Origin: Phaeodactylibacter sp.
GTDB taxonomy: Bacteria; Bacteroidota; Bacteroidia; Chitinophagales; Saprospiraceae
Assembly: GCA_020436535.1 (NCBI GenBank)
Contig: JAGQXQ010000274.1
Coordinates: 1-42,802, forward strand
Direction of reading: 5' to 3'
DNA length: 42,802 bases
Shown: one piece after another, positions 1-8,444 of the stretch
How positions within the stretch are numbered: the stretch's first letter is position 1
How the letters are laid out: each line of letters starts with the position of its first letter
Made by a program: the position numbers and the translations under genes
The notes under the pieces: generated by a model
What the model saw: the letters and a program-made list of their open reading frames with translations, nothing else
Told to the model about the DNA's origin: nothing
Databases searched by the model: none

Positions 1-1139
1 ATGTCCTGCCGGTTGAGGAAGTTTCTGGAATTGCGGTTCCGGAAAAAGAAGAGGAAGATGAAGAGGAAGAGGAAGACAGGCCTAAACCGGAGAAGGCGCC
101 GGCAATTTCCTGGCAGGACAAAGAAAAAGGAACCGCACCGGAAGAAGACGAAAAGCAGTTTACCCCGGGTTCCAATAGTCCCGAGGTTGCCGAAAAGCAA
201 TCAGGTGGTGATACGTCAGAGAACAGAGGTATTCATTTTGACCGATCGCGAATGAACTGGGGCATTGAGGACCTTGAACTACTGCATTTCTTCTGGAATA
301 GGTGTGGTGTGATGGGGGAAGGAGTCAGCGTTGCGGTTTTGGATACTGGGGCTGATGAACAACATCCCGATTTTGAAGGAGGGATCAAGGGTAAGTTCAA
401 CTTCGCAGAACCCCGCGCCAATGATATAACCGACCGCGACGGCCGGGGAACGAGATGTGCCGGGCTAATCGGGGCAAGAGGCAGGGATTCCGTCTGGGGA
501 GTTGCTCCAAGGTGTAATCTCTACATTGGTAAAATATTGAGTCGGGATACGGAGTTTAGCTATACCGCTTTACTTTCCGGGATGGAATGGGCGATGGAAA
601 AAAATGTCGATATCATTTTTATTGGGTTGGACCTCCGGAAGTATGATCTGACCCGGGATGACCAGGAGACCTTTGAAGAAACGGTGAATTTGGCTACTGG
701 CAGAGGCATACTGGTTATTGCTCCAGCCGGGGATTCAAATGCTTCTCAGCCGGAGGGAAGATACCCGTCCTGTTTGGAAAACTGCCTGTCTATTGGCGCC
801 TATGATAAACACGGATCGCGTTATGCCAGTTCGATTCGGAGTTTTACCCTGGATAATCTGGCGCCTGGAGAGGATTTACTTACGACAGCAACAGGAACGG
901 CAAAAACCTGCTTGTTTAGCGGCTCTTATGCCGCCGCGGCTTTCGCTGCAGGCTGTATGGCCCTGGTGATCAATGCCAATAATGAGAACAGCATTCCACT
1001 ACAAGCACTGGATTTGCTTAAATTGGCAAGGTCTACTGCTACGCCAAAGAAAGCAGGCATTGAACTTAGAGATTTTGAATATGGATATGGTTTAATCAAC
1101 CCGGTTAAGATCTTTAAGGAAGCACGAAAAAGATGGTAA
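1..1139 (+). CDS. Subtilisin/kexin-like domain protein, apparently catalytically dead, 5'-partial
   Basis: The reading frame is open from base 3, so the gene starts before the window and the ATG at 252 is internal. The first 80 or so visible residues are a disordered, Glu-rich linker (EKEEEDEEEEEDRPKPEK). A peptidase S8 fold follows. The catalytic Asp motif VAVLDTG is intact (Asp codon at 342). The His motif reads DGRGTRCAGL, which is kexin/furin-like but has Arg (444-446) where the catalytic His belongs. The oxyanion region reads APAGDSN, with Asp in place of Asn. The Ser motif reads FSGSYAAAAFAAG, with Tyr (927-929) in place of Ser. The fold is clear from the motifs; loss of activity is inferred from these substitutions. 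It lies just upstream of the eCIS cap gene, so a structural or binding role in the particle is possible. The role is unknown. Confidence 0.85.
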   Translation, partial: VLPVEEVSGIAVPEKEEEDEEEEEDRPKPEKAPAISWQDKEKGTAPEEDEKQFTPGSNSPEVAEKQSGGDTSENRGIHFDRSRMNWGIEDLELLHFFWNRCGVMGEGVSVAVLDTGADEQHPDFEGGIKGKFNFAEPRANDITDRDGRGTRCAGLIGARGRDSVWGVAPRCNLYIGKILSRDTEFSYTALLSGMEWAMEKNVDIIFIGLDLRKYDLTRDDQETFEETVNLATGRGILVIAPAGDSNASQPEGRYPSCLENCLSIGAYDKHGSRYASSIRSFTLDNLAPGEDLLTTATGTAKTCLFSGSYAAAAFAAGCMALVINANNENSIPLQALDLLKLARSTATPKKAGIELRDFEYGYGLINPVKIFKEARKRW

Positions 1140-1172
1140 AACAATAACAATAAGTAAACGTTTGTTTTAATT

Positions 1173-1811
1173 ATGTTGTACAAAGCACTTTCCTTGATCA
1201 GAGATGAGTTGGAAACATATATAAGGAACCAGGGACAGGGGTTGCCTACGGCCAATGTCGTGCTGGAGAATGTTGCTTTGCTCGAAACTCAGAATGACAG
1301 TTTGTTGACAGACAACATCATCATTACCCTTGTCAACCTGGAAGAAGAGAGTACCCTGAAAAACATGCCTAATCTTAAAAAGAACGCTATTGGGGGATAC
1401 GATTATGTAGATCCGCCCATTCACTTGAATTTATATTTACTTTTTTGCGCCAATTTTGTTGGCGGCCAGCATCCAAATAATAATTACACGGAGGCGCTTA
1501 AGCGTTTATCTTATGTGATCCAGTTCTTCCAGAGCAGAAATACCTTCACGCTCTCTGATACGCCCAATGCAACACTGAGCCAGAACACTTCCAACCTAGC
1601 TGATCCCGAAGTGACGACAATGAAGCTAAAGTTGGAATTGTATACCCTTACCTTTGAACAGATAAACCACCTTTGGGGCTCCCTCGGCGGCCGACAGATT
1701 CCCTTTGTAATGTTTAAAGTAAGGCTTGTGAAGATAAGAGAAAGGATAACTCAGGATGCGTCCCTTATCGAAGAGATACAGGACCGCTCCGCTGCAATAC
1801 AAGATCGTTGA
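1173..1811 (+). CDS. eCIS tail terminator/cap protein, DUF4255 (Afp16/Pvc16-like)
   Basis: This 212-aa protein begins MLYKALSLIRDELETYIRNQ and contains VNLEEESTLKN and PPIHLNLYLLFCANF, the typical layout of the DUF4255/Pvc16 N-terminal family. In Afp and PVC particles the homologue caps the distal end of sheath and tube and ends polymerisation. About 33 bases separate it from the upstream subtilase-like gene, and the next gene starts 1 base after its stop. It is the first recognisable structural gene of the cluster. The family call is firm; the cap role is transferred from characterised homologues. Confidence 0.88.
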   Translation: MLYKALSLIRDELETYIRNQGQGLPTANVVLENVALLETQNDSLLTDNIIITLVNLEEESTLKNMPNLKKNAIGGYDYVDPPIHLNLYLLFCANFVGGQHPNNNYTEALKRLSYVIQFFQSRNTFTLSDTPNATLSQNTSNLADPEVTTMKLKLELYTLTFEQINHLWGSLGGRQIPFVMFKVRLVKIRERITQDASLIEEIQDRSAAIQDR

Positions 1812-1812
1812 T

Positions 1813-3153
1813 ATGGGTTTGATCTTAGTAAAAAAATTGTTTGAGGTTCGATTTCTCCACGAATTCTACCTTTCAAAAGTAGATGGTGTCTCCTATTTCC
1901 AATTGCCGGAAGGAGAACAGCAAACTCTATTGAAAGACCGTTTATTCTTCGGGCAGTATCGATTGCTCAGTGACCTGGAGGTCAGCCCTACTCCCGAATG
2001 TATCAAAAAGCTGAAGGCCAATAAACTGTTTTTTGGGCGCACTGCCCTGGGGTTCATCATTGGCATCGAGGTGGATGCATTGAGGGTAGACGACGGGGCA
2101 GGCGGCATTAAACAGGTGTTCCGGCCTGTAAGAGCCCCGGAATCCGCTCTTAGCCTGGAGTTTGCCATTTCCAATAAAAACGCCTACTTCGGAACCATCA
2201 CCAACGGGCGTTTTCGCAATGCTACCCAGGCGGTTTATTTCTTTAGTAACCGGGATGAAAATGACGTGAAAACACCGCCCGCCTTGTCTATGCCACCACC
2301 TGTCTTTCAGCCAGGCAGAACCTATGAAATGGGGGAACTGGCATTGGTCGGCGGGGTACTCAAGGAAGCGCTTCGAACAACCAGCCAGGACAGCCCTGCA
2401 GACTGGGCCGATGTAGGTAGCGATGGCCTGGCCAGTGAAGCCGACCGTATGCTGCTGCCCAAAACCTTCACTTATTCGTTTGGCCCTTCCGGGCCTACTT
2501 CTGCAGAGTTTATCTTAAAAAGCCTGGATGGCGAAGAGGTGAAAAAACTGGAATTCTCCAGCGACGCTCCCATGCAAAATGTACGCCTGGATTTCCGGAA
2601 CCGGAATTCTGCCGGCAGCGGCCCCGGAGAGGAGATACCCCATGGTTTTTATCAGCTGGAAGCTAGCGGCAGCAATAGTTTTCAGGAACTAAAAACCGTA
2701 TACCTGAACGATGGCCTCTACCGTCAAACCAACTGGGGCGCCGTAGAGGTTACTCTGCAGCCGGGAAGAAGCGAATATGAATTGCTTACTCCGGACGGCA
2801 ACCTCATTATCGAGAAGAAGAGCGACGGGAGTTTTGATCCGCTCCATCCGCGATTCGAAGTAAGGATACCGGCGCGAAAGACCATCTGGCGTTACAAATC
2901 GAGGTTGGGCAGGACACTGAAAAAAGACGTCAAGAATATAACCGTCCTGTCCGAGTCGGGAGGCTTCCTGGTCGCCCAATCCCCCCGCCCCCTTTCGGCT
3001 TCCCCCATTGTATTCAAGGCGCTGGATCAGATGAACCAGGAGCAGGAAGTATTCCTGCCCATGCCGGAACTCAATGCCCTGAGGGAAGAAGGCGGAGTGT
3101 ATTATTCCGATATCTTCATTTCCAAGGTCAAGGACATAGTCAAAGTAGAGTAA
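1813..3153 (+). CDS. Unrecognised eCIS-associated protein between cap and sheath
   Basis: A 446-aa protein. I chose the ATG at 1813 (MGLILVKKLFEVRFLHEFYL) because an earlier in-frame codon would overlap the cap gene, whereas this start sits directly after its stop. It has no signal peptide or membrane segment. The N-terminal ~150 residues look like a compact domain. A middle segment around residues 170-220 is Pro-rich, and the C-terminal half looks beta-rich, with several short strand-turn stretches. I do not recognise the family. Its position between the DUF4255 cap and the sheath suggests a structural partner of the particle end, for example a cap adaptor like that described for AlgoCIS. 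That is inference from position only. Confidence 0.8.
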   Translation: MGLILVKKLFEVRFLHEFYLSKVDGVSYFQLPEGEQQTLLKDRLFFGQYRLLSDLEVSPTPECIKKLKANKLFFGRTALGFIIGIEVDALRVDDGAGGIKQVFRPVRAPESALSLEFAISNKNAYFGTITNGRFRNATQAVYFFSNRDENDVKTPPALSMPPPVFQPGRTYEMGELALVGGVLKEALRTTSQDSPADWADVGSDGLASEADRMLLPKTFTYSFGPSGPTSAEFILKSLDGEEVKKLEFSSDAPMQNVRLDFRNRNSAGSGPGEEIPHGFYQLEASGSNSFQELKTVYLNDGLYRQTNWGAVEVTLQPGRSEYELLTPDGNLIIEKKSDGSFDPLHPRFEVRIPARKTIWRYKSRLGRTLKKDVKNITVLSESGGFLVAQSPRPLSASPIVFKALDQMNQEQEVFLPMPELNALREEGGVYYSDIFISKVKDIVKVE

Positions 3154-3183
3154 TAATATCGTAAACATCTAAAACAATTAGAT

Positions 3184-4563
3184 ATGGTTTATAAAACGCC
3201 TGGAGTATACGTTGAGGAAATCAGTAAGTTCCCTCCCTCCATTGCTGCTGTTGATACAGCAATTCCCGCCTTTATCGGATATACGGAGATGGCCAAACTC
3301 AAAGAAGATGAAGATCTCCTCCTGGTGCCGAGGCGAATCACTTCCCTGCTGGAGTACGAGCGTTTCTTTGGCGGCGCCCAACCGGAAGCAGGGATCACCG
3401 TGACGATCAATACCACTAAATCGCCGGTCGAAATACAGCCTAAAATTGAAAATACTTCTAATTATAAGATGCACTATGCCATGCAGGCCTATTTTACCAA
3501 TGGTGGAGGCCCATGTTACATCGTATCGGTTGGGGATTATAGTGCGGCGCCGGTGGTCGTTCCCGACGCCCTCCTGCAGGGGCTGGAGGAAGTGGCAAAG
3601 GTTGATGAAGTGACCCTTTTGGTTTTTCCGGACAGTACGGGCATTACCAGCCCGGCGGATTACTATTCGGTGCACAAAGAGGCCATCGACCAGTGTGTTA
3701 GCTTGCAGGATCGGTTTGCCGTGATTGACATATATATGACGCCGGACCCCGACGACGACGATATCCAGATCATGAGAGATACTCTTTCCGGTACGGTGGA
3801 TGAACTGAAGTACGGGGCCACCTACTATCCCTACCTGGAGACTCAATATGATTATATATACAATGCGGATGAAGTAGTTGTTACTGTAGACGGCAACGCC
3901 AGCACTTTAAAGGAGTTGGAATCGACCAGCAACGCCCTTTTTAATCAGGCAAAAAATGCTATCGGACAACTTCCTGTTATTCTGCCGCCTTCTTCTTCCG
4001 TTGTTGGGGTCTATGCCAATACCGACAACAACCGCGGAGTGTGGAAAGCGCCGGCCAATGTGAATATCGACAGGGTGATCAGGCCGACGGTAAAAATCAC
4101 CGACCAGAGCCAGGAAGGGATGAACGTAGATTCCACAGCCGGCAAGTCGGTCAATGCGATCCGTTCCTTTACCGGCCGCGGCCCGGCCATTATCTGGGGC
4201 GCGCGGACACTGGCCGGCAACGATAATGAGTGGCGGTATATCTCGGTGCGGCGCTTCTTCAATTTCGTTGAGGAGTCCGTGAAAAAAGCGACCTATCAGT
4301 TTGTCTTCGAGCCTAACGATGTCAATACCTGGACTCGTGTTAAATCCATGATCGAGAACTTCCTCATTCTACAGTGGCGCGCTGGGGCTCTGATGGGCAC
4401 CACTCCCGAACAGGGCTTCTTCGTCAAAGTAGGCCTGAACGAAACGATGACTGAACTGGATATCCTGGAGGGCAGAATGATCGTCGAGATCGGCATGGCG
4501 GTTGTCCGCCCGGCTGAGTTCATCATTCTAAAGTTTAGCCATAAGATGCTTCAGGAATCCTGA
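3184..4563 (+). CDS. Contractile sheath protein (Afp2/Pvc2-like)
   Basis: A 459-aa sheath protein of the phage tail sheath family. The N-terminus (YKTPGVYVEEISKFPPSIA, then AIPAFIGYTE) is the classic start, used for strand exchange between subunits. The C-terminal domain contains VRRFFNFVEESVKKATYQFV and ends with the conserved strand EIGMAVVRPAEFIILKF. Subunits form the outer helical sleeve whose contraction drives the inner tube. Only one sheath gene is present, whereas Afp and PVC clusters carry several. The start at 3184 follows an A-rich leader and matches the family N-terminus exactly. Confidence 0.96.
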   Translation: MVYKTPGVYVEEISKFPPSIAAVDTAIPAFIGYTEMAKLKEDEDLLLVPRRITSLLEYERFFGGAQPEAGITVTINTTKSPVEIQPKIENTSNYKMHYAMQAYFTNGGGPCYIVSVGDYSAAPVVVPDALLQGLEEVAKVDEVTLLVFPDSTGITSPADYYSVHKEAIDQCVSLQDRFAVIDIYMTPDPDDDDIQIMRDTLSGTVDELKYGATYYPYLETQYDYIYNADEVVVTVDGNASTLKELESTSNALFNQAKNAIGQLPVILPPSSSVVGVYANTDNNRGVWKAPANVNIDRVIRPTVKITDQSQEGMNVDSTAGKSVNAIRSFTGRGPAIIWGARTLAGNDNEWRYISVRRFFNFVEESVKKATYQFVFEPNDVNTWTRVKSMIENFLILQWRAGALMGTTPEQGFFVKVGLNETMTELDILEGRMIVEIGMAVVRPAEFIILKFSHKMLQES

Positions 4564-4586
4564 CACCCAAATTTCTCAAACCCTAA

Positions 4587-5591
4587 ATGATTGAAAAAAT
4601 GGCTAAGGAAAATACCAGCACGCCAACCAAGGATATCCTGGATAAGTGCAAACTGGACCTGTGCAAGGAAAAAGTTGCACTGAATAGCGCTAAGGATGCT
4701 AAAGTCATCGACTTTAATGCGCAGAAGGATATCGTCCAGCGCTATAAGATTTGCTGCCTGGTCAAGGCCGAGGAAACCAATAAGCTTTTCCGGCATGTGG
4801 ATTACCACGTAGGCGTCAGGTCGGTCAGGGAATCCAAGCTTATCCAGGAAAAAGTAAAGGGCATGGGCGACATGTACAAAGCCCTGGACAAGAACTTTAA
4901 AGACCTGGTCAAAAAGATACAGGATACCAAGAAAAAAATGGAAGATGCCGTAGAGGCTGCCGAGAAGCTCGACCGCTGCATCGATGAGGAGGAACGTTGT
5001 AATCCGGGCCTCTTTCAGGTATTGGGAGAGGTCAAGGTGGAATCTTCCGGCCCAAATACCGACCCCCCCGCAAATGGAGAGGTAGACATCTGGACCTTCA
5101 TTAATGACAAGGTGAAGTCCAAAACAGATGATTGCTATGATAAGCTGCTGGATGCCTACGATGCTTCCATAGAGATCGCCGGTATTATGACTTTCATCAA
5201 CATCGACAGCCTGAAACCGGGCGCCGATAAGCTGGCGGAACTGATCGCCGGCTTCAGGAAGGATATAGAGGAGAACACCAAGTCCAGCGCCGGCGCGATG
5301 GATACTGCTTCGAAAGACCTGGCCAAATCCATAGAAGAGATGGTAGCGACACGCTTTGAAAAGTGCGCTGCCGTTATGCAGGCCGAGGGAGTTACCAATA
5401 CTTATTTATGGCTTTGTAACCCAGCATGCCCGGAAGATGGGGATGAAACCCTTAGGGGTATTTGTGAACAACTACAGGCCGGTTGCGATACCGGCGCTGT
5501 GGGAGGTGCTGAGAATTGTGAGGAGGAAGAAACCACCCAGCGACGGCGCAAACGCCGGCGAAAAAGTGAATGGGAGGAAGGCCTTTCCTAG
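4587..5591 (+). CDS. Cys-rich coiled-coil protein of unknown function, eCIS cluster
   Basis: A 334-aa, highly charged protein predicted to be mostly helical, with about 13 cysteines. A long heptad-like stretch (for example KDLVKKIQDTKKKMEDAVEA) occupies roughly residues 80-130, and a second helical region lies around residues 210-260. A Cys cluster (WLCNPACPEDG) precedes an acidic then strongly basic C-terminus (TTQRRRKRRRKSEWEEG). An alternative start at 4599 (MAKENTS) would shorten it by four residues and resembles the start context of the next gene. It lies between sheath and tube, where Afp/PVC clusters have additional sheath genes. I do not recognise a family; a particle component or assembly factor is possible. 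Confidence 0.8.
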   Translation: MIEKMAKENTSTPTKDILDKCKLDLCKEKVALNSAKDAKVIDFNAQKDIVQRYKICCLVKAEETNKLFRHVDYHVGVRSVRESKLIQEKVKGMGDMYKALDKNFKDLVKKIQDTKKKMEDAVEAAEKLDRCIDEEERCNPGLFQVLGEVKVESSGPNTDPPANGEVDIWTFINDKVKSKTDDCYDKLLDAYDASIEIAGIMTFINIDSLKPGADKLAELIAGFRKDIEENTKSSAGAMDTASKDLAKSIEEMVATRFEKCAAVMQAEGVTNTYLWLCNPACPEDGDETLRGICEQLQAGCDTGAVGGAENCEEEETTQRRRKRRRKSEWEEGLS

Positions 5592-5633
5592 GCGTATTAA
5601 CCTTTTTTTTTAATTGACCTAAAGCTACTAAAA

Positions 5634-6539
5634 ATGGCAAGAAAAGCTCAAAATAATCAAGGAGGGCAGAGAGAAGGGCAAGGACAGAGTTGCCTGGAGG
5701 AATGGAAGAAGGACCTGGAAAAGGTGCAGAACAGACTGTCCATTAAAACTGCCGAGGCGAGCCTGGCTTATCTCGCAATGTCCAACTCTGCTACCTGGGA
5801 GGGTAAATTGAAAACTTATTGGGAAAACGTCGATAAAACCAATAAGCTCATCCTGGAGGTCACCGCTGAATTAACGGTATACAAAGGGCAATCGTCTACG
5901 GTTCAAACCAATACTGCTCATGTAGTAAATGCCGTTGATGTGTTGTTCTGTTACCTAAGGGGGTTCTTTCGGTGTACTGACCGGCTCAGCACCAACCTCA
6001 GCACGTTGATCAACCAGATCAAATGTTTGAATGAACCCAACCTGGGGTCCAGCATTATCCTGAAATGCCTCAGCGACCTGAGTGATAAGCTGAATGCCGC
6101 TATTGCCGCCCAGCAGGAGATCCTCAAGCTGATCGTGGAGATCCTTAAACAGGCCCGGGTACTCAGTTCTACGGTCTGTGCTTCTCAGGACGAGGATGGG
6201 AGCTGCGAAGGGGATGAAGGCTGCAGTTTCATTAGCCTTATCGATGCATTGGCTGTACGGTTCAACCACGGGCCGGAAGAAGGCAGCCCGAGCTCCGATA
6301 TGCCGGAGTGCCCGGATGAGAGTTCTTGCAATGGCGCCTACACAATTGAACCAAAGATGCCGCTTGAGCAAGACGATTACTACAATAATACGAAATCGCA
6401 GTATGAAAAAGCTCAGGAGGAAACTGCCGAACTCAGGAAAGACTATTACTTGCTGCTCGAAGAGCAGAAGAAGCTCGTGGACTGCAAGAAGAGCCTCAGC
6501 GATGCTATCGACGCCGCTGAGAGCGCCAAAAGTTGTTAA
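5634..6539 (+). CDS. Second Cys-rich coiled-coil protein of unknown function, eCIS cluster
   Basis: A 301-aa, mostly helical protein with about 12 cysteines. A coiled-coil N-terminal half contains DKTNKLILEV, which weakly recalls AEETNKLFRH in the preceding gene product. A central loop of acidic and Cys residues (DEDGSCEGDEGC, PECPDESSCNG) leads to a C-terminal helical hairpin (KAQEETAELRKDYYLLLEEQ). The two adjacent genes share length, Cys content and helical design, so they may be distant paralogues or partners. That is inference from layout, not an alignment. It is followed 33 bases later by the first tube gene. No known family is recognised. Confidence 0.8.
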   Translation: MARKAQNNQGGQREGQGQSCLEEWKKDLEKVQNRLSIKTAEASLAYLAMSNSATWEGKLKTYWENVDKTNKLILEVTAELTVYKGQSSTVQTNTAHVVNAVDVLFCYLRGFFRCTDRLSTNLSTLINQIKCLNEPNLGSSIILKCLSDLSDKLNAAIAAQQEILKLIVEILKQARVLSSTVCASQDEDGSCEGDEGCSFISLIDALAVRFNHGPEEGSPSSDMPECPDESSCNGAYTIEPKMPLEQDDYYNNTKSQYEKAQEETAELRKDYYLLLEEQKKLVDCKKSLSDAIDAAESAKSC

Positions 6540-6572
6540 TCAGAATTCCTAAATCCATTAAAATAATCAACC

Positions 6573-7040
6573 ATGGCAAAAGGAAAAGGGGATTATCCCG
6601 TACCTAAGTTTCATTTTCGGGTAGAATGGGGCGATGGCCTCCAGATGAACTTCACAGAAGTCAGCGGGCTGGATTTTGAGACCGAAGTGATCGAATACCG
6701 CCACGGCGCCAGTAAAAAATACAACAAAACCAAACAGCCGGGGCTGACCAAATACAGCGACATTACTTTGAAGCGCGGCACTTTTGAAGGAGATGCCGAC
6801 TTTTATGATCAATGGAAGGAAACCTTGTACTTCCAGGAGGGGAATTCCACCGGAAGCCAGTATCGCCGTCCCGTACAGATAACCCTGCTCAACGAAAACC
6901 ACGAGCCGATCATTATCTGGAAGCTGGAAAATGCATGGCCGAAGAAGGTGCAGTCGACCGACCTGAAGGCCGATGCCAACGAAGTAGCTATTGAGACTCT
7001 CGAGCTCTGCCATGAAGGCCTGACCGTTGAATTCAAATAA
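6573..7040 (+). CDS. Inner tube protein (gp19-like, Afp1/Pvc1 type)
   Basis: A 155-aa phage T4 gp19-like tail tube protein. Typical features are the start VPKFHFRVEW, the motif FTEVSGLDFETEVIEYRHG, the segment LKRGTFEGDADFYDQW, and the closing WKLENAWPKKVQSTDLKADA followed by ETLELCHEGL. It is expected to stack as hexameric rings to form the tube that holds cargo. The ATG at 6573 sits in an A-rich context (aatcaaccATGgca), as for the sheath gene. The next gene encodes a divergent second tube protein. Confidence 0.95.
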   Translation: MAKGKGDYPVPKFHFRVEWGDGLQMNFTEVSGLDFETEVIEYRHGASKKYNKTKQPGLTKYSDITLKRGTFEGDADFYDQWKETLYFQEGNSTGSQYRRPVQITLLNENHEPIIIWKLENAWPKKVQSTDLKADANEVAIETLELCHEGLTVEFK

Positions 7041-7048
7041 CCCTAAAG

Positions 7049-7567
7049 ATGCCTAAACTCAATCATTTTTATCAACATGTTGGGTTTCACTTTGCGGTTT
7101 CTTTTTCTTTTAACGGGTCTAACCAAAAAATTGGTGACAGTATCGACGCCCGTTTTCAGTCGGTGTCCGGGCTGGATGCTCAACTGGAAACGGAAACCAT
7201 CAAGGAAGGTGGCGAGAACCGCTTTGAGCATGTCATCCCGGTACGCACAAAGTATTCGGATCTAGTTCTCAAACGCGGCGTTTTCAAGCCGGGCGAAGGT
7301 TCGAAAGTGACCGATTGGTGTATCAGTGCTTTCGAAAGGTTCGGTTTGGGGCCATTTACACTGGATAATAAGGAAAACCTGCCGGTGCGGCCGGCTGACC
7401 TGGACGTGATCTTACTCAATGAAAAAAACGAGCCACTTATGCGCTGGAAGATTATTCACGCCTGGCCTAAAGCCTGGAAATTCGGCGAACTGAATGCGGA
7501 ACGCGGCGAAGTATTGATCGAAACCCTGGAATTGAGTTACAATTGGTTTGAATTTAAAGGATCCTAA
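7049..7567 (+). CDS. Second tube protein (gp19-like, Afp5/Pvc5 type)
   Basis: A 172-aa gp19-family protein, longer than its neighbour. It shows the same plan: FQSVSGLDAQLETETIKEGG, then RTKYSDLVLKRGVFKPGEG, then WKIIHAWPKAWKFGELNAER and IETLELSYNWFEF. In PVC-type particles a second tube protein forms the ring nearest the baseplate and initiates the tube. Its position directly before the baseplate genes fits that role. It begins 8 bases after the first tube gene and is followed 2 bases later by the DUF5908 microprotein. Confidence 0.93.
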   Translation: MPKLNHFYQHVGFHFAVSFSFNGSNQKIGDSIDARFQSVSGLDAQLETETIKEGGENRFEHVIPVRTKYSDLVLKRGVFKPGEGSKVTDWCISAFERFGLGPFTLDNKENLPVRPADLDVILLNEKNEPLMRWKIIHAWPKAWKFGELNAERGEVLIETLELSYNWFEFKGS

Positions 7568-7569
7568 CT

Positions 7570-7737
7570 ATGCCATTGGAAATCAGAGAATTGGTCATTA
7601 AAGCCACCGTAGACAGCCAGGGCGGCGAACAAGGCGCTGCCCAGGGCGGTGGGGCAAACGAAGAGGGTAAAGAGCAACTCGTCAACCTTTGTGTGGAGAA
7701 AGTCCTGGAGATACTTAAAGAAAAAGCGGAACGATGA
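7570..7737 (+). CDS. DUF5908 small protein
   Basis: A 55-residue protein beginning MPLEIRELVIKATVDSQG, with a Gly/Gln-rich middle and a helical end (CVEKVLEILKEKAER). The conserved start MPxEIRELVIK identifies the DUF5908 family, a small protein found in Bacteroidota eCIS clusters between tube and baseplate genes. Its stop (TGA, 7735-7737) overlaps the next start (ATG, 7734) in an ATGA arrangement, implying translational coupling. Its function is unknown; its position suggests a chaperone or a small baseplate part. Confidence 0.85.
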   Translation: MPLEIRELVIKATVDSQGGEQGAAQGGGANEEGKEQLVNLCVEKVLEILKEKAER

Positions 7738-8444
7738 GTAACCAAGCGCCTTATAAGAAAACGAATGTTGCCAAGATGGTAGTCGTGGCCTATACGGACA
7801 AGACCTATCGATCCAGGGACAGCATCGACCCTTATTTCCTGCCGGTCAATCCGGAAACCTATGCTCAGAATTATAAGGTGGAATACGACCAGCGACAGGG
7901 GCATGGCAACCAGGGGTCGGACCCCAAGTTCAAATCTACCGTGCCTGAAGAGTTGAAGCTGGATTTTATCCTGGACGGCACCGGTACGATATACGAGTAT
8001 AACAACCCTGAAAAGGAAACGGTACAACAACAGTTTACTCGTTTTAAAGAAGCGGTGTACTCTATGAACGGCAATATTCACCGGCCCCGTTTCCTGAAGA
8101 TATTCTGGGGTGATTTTGTCTTCCCCTGCATCCTGACGAATATGGATGTCAAGTACACCCTGTTTGATCCGGAAGGGCGGCCGCTAAGGGCAAAACTGAG
8201 TTGCTCCTTCGTCAACTACGTGGCCCAGGAAGAGCGGGTGGCTCGGGAAAACAAGCGGTCACCAGATTTGACCCACATCCGGGAAGTAGAGGAGGGCAAC
8301 CGCCTCGACCTGATGTCCCATGAAGTGTACAATGACAGCAAATACGTCTTGCAACTGGCCAAGGCCAACGGGCTGACGAGCTTCAGAAACGTCCGGTCCG
8401 GAACCGAGATCGTCTTTCCACCATTCGACAAAACGGAAGAATGA
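7734..8444 (+). CDS. LysM-containing CIS tube-family/baseplate protein (Afp7/Pvc7-like)
   Basis: A 236-aa protein. The N-terminal ~165 residues match the CIS tube-protein family (NVAKMVVVAYTDK, then FLPVNPETYAQNYKVEYDQR, and FLKIFWGDFVFPCILTNMDV followed by FDPEGRPLRAKLSCSF). The C-terminal ~50 residues form a LysM-like module (LDLMSHEVYNDSKYVLQLA, then VRSGTEIVFPP). In Afp/PVC particles the homologous gp53-like protein links the tube and spike hub at the baseplate. It overlaps both neighbours by 4 bases (ATGA), so it is probably co-translated with DUF5908 and the spike protein. Confidence 0.92.
   Translation: MSNQAPYKKTNVAKMVVVAYTDKTYRSRDSIDPYFLPVNPETYAQNYKVEYDQRQGHGNQGSDPKFKSTVPEELKLDFILDGTGTIYEYNNPEKETVQQQFTRFKEAVYSMNGNIHRPRFLKIFWGDFVFPCILTNMDVKYTLFDPEGRPLRAKLSCSFVNYVAQEERVARENKRSPDLTHIREVEEGNRLDLMSHEVYNDSKYVLQLAKANGLTSFRNVRSGTEIVFPPFDKTEE

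Noticed and set aside
1..255. Basic 84-codon open frame at the left edge on the + strand
   Set aside because: It is an out-of-frame reading of the acidic linker of the subtilase-like gene. The frame starting at base 3 is open, Glu-rich and continuous with the subtilase domain.
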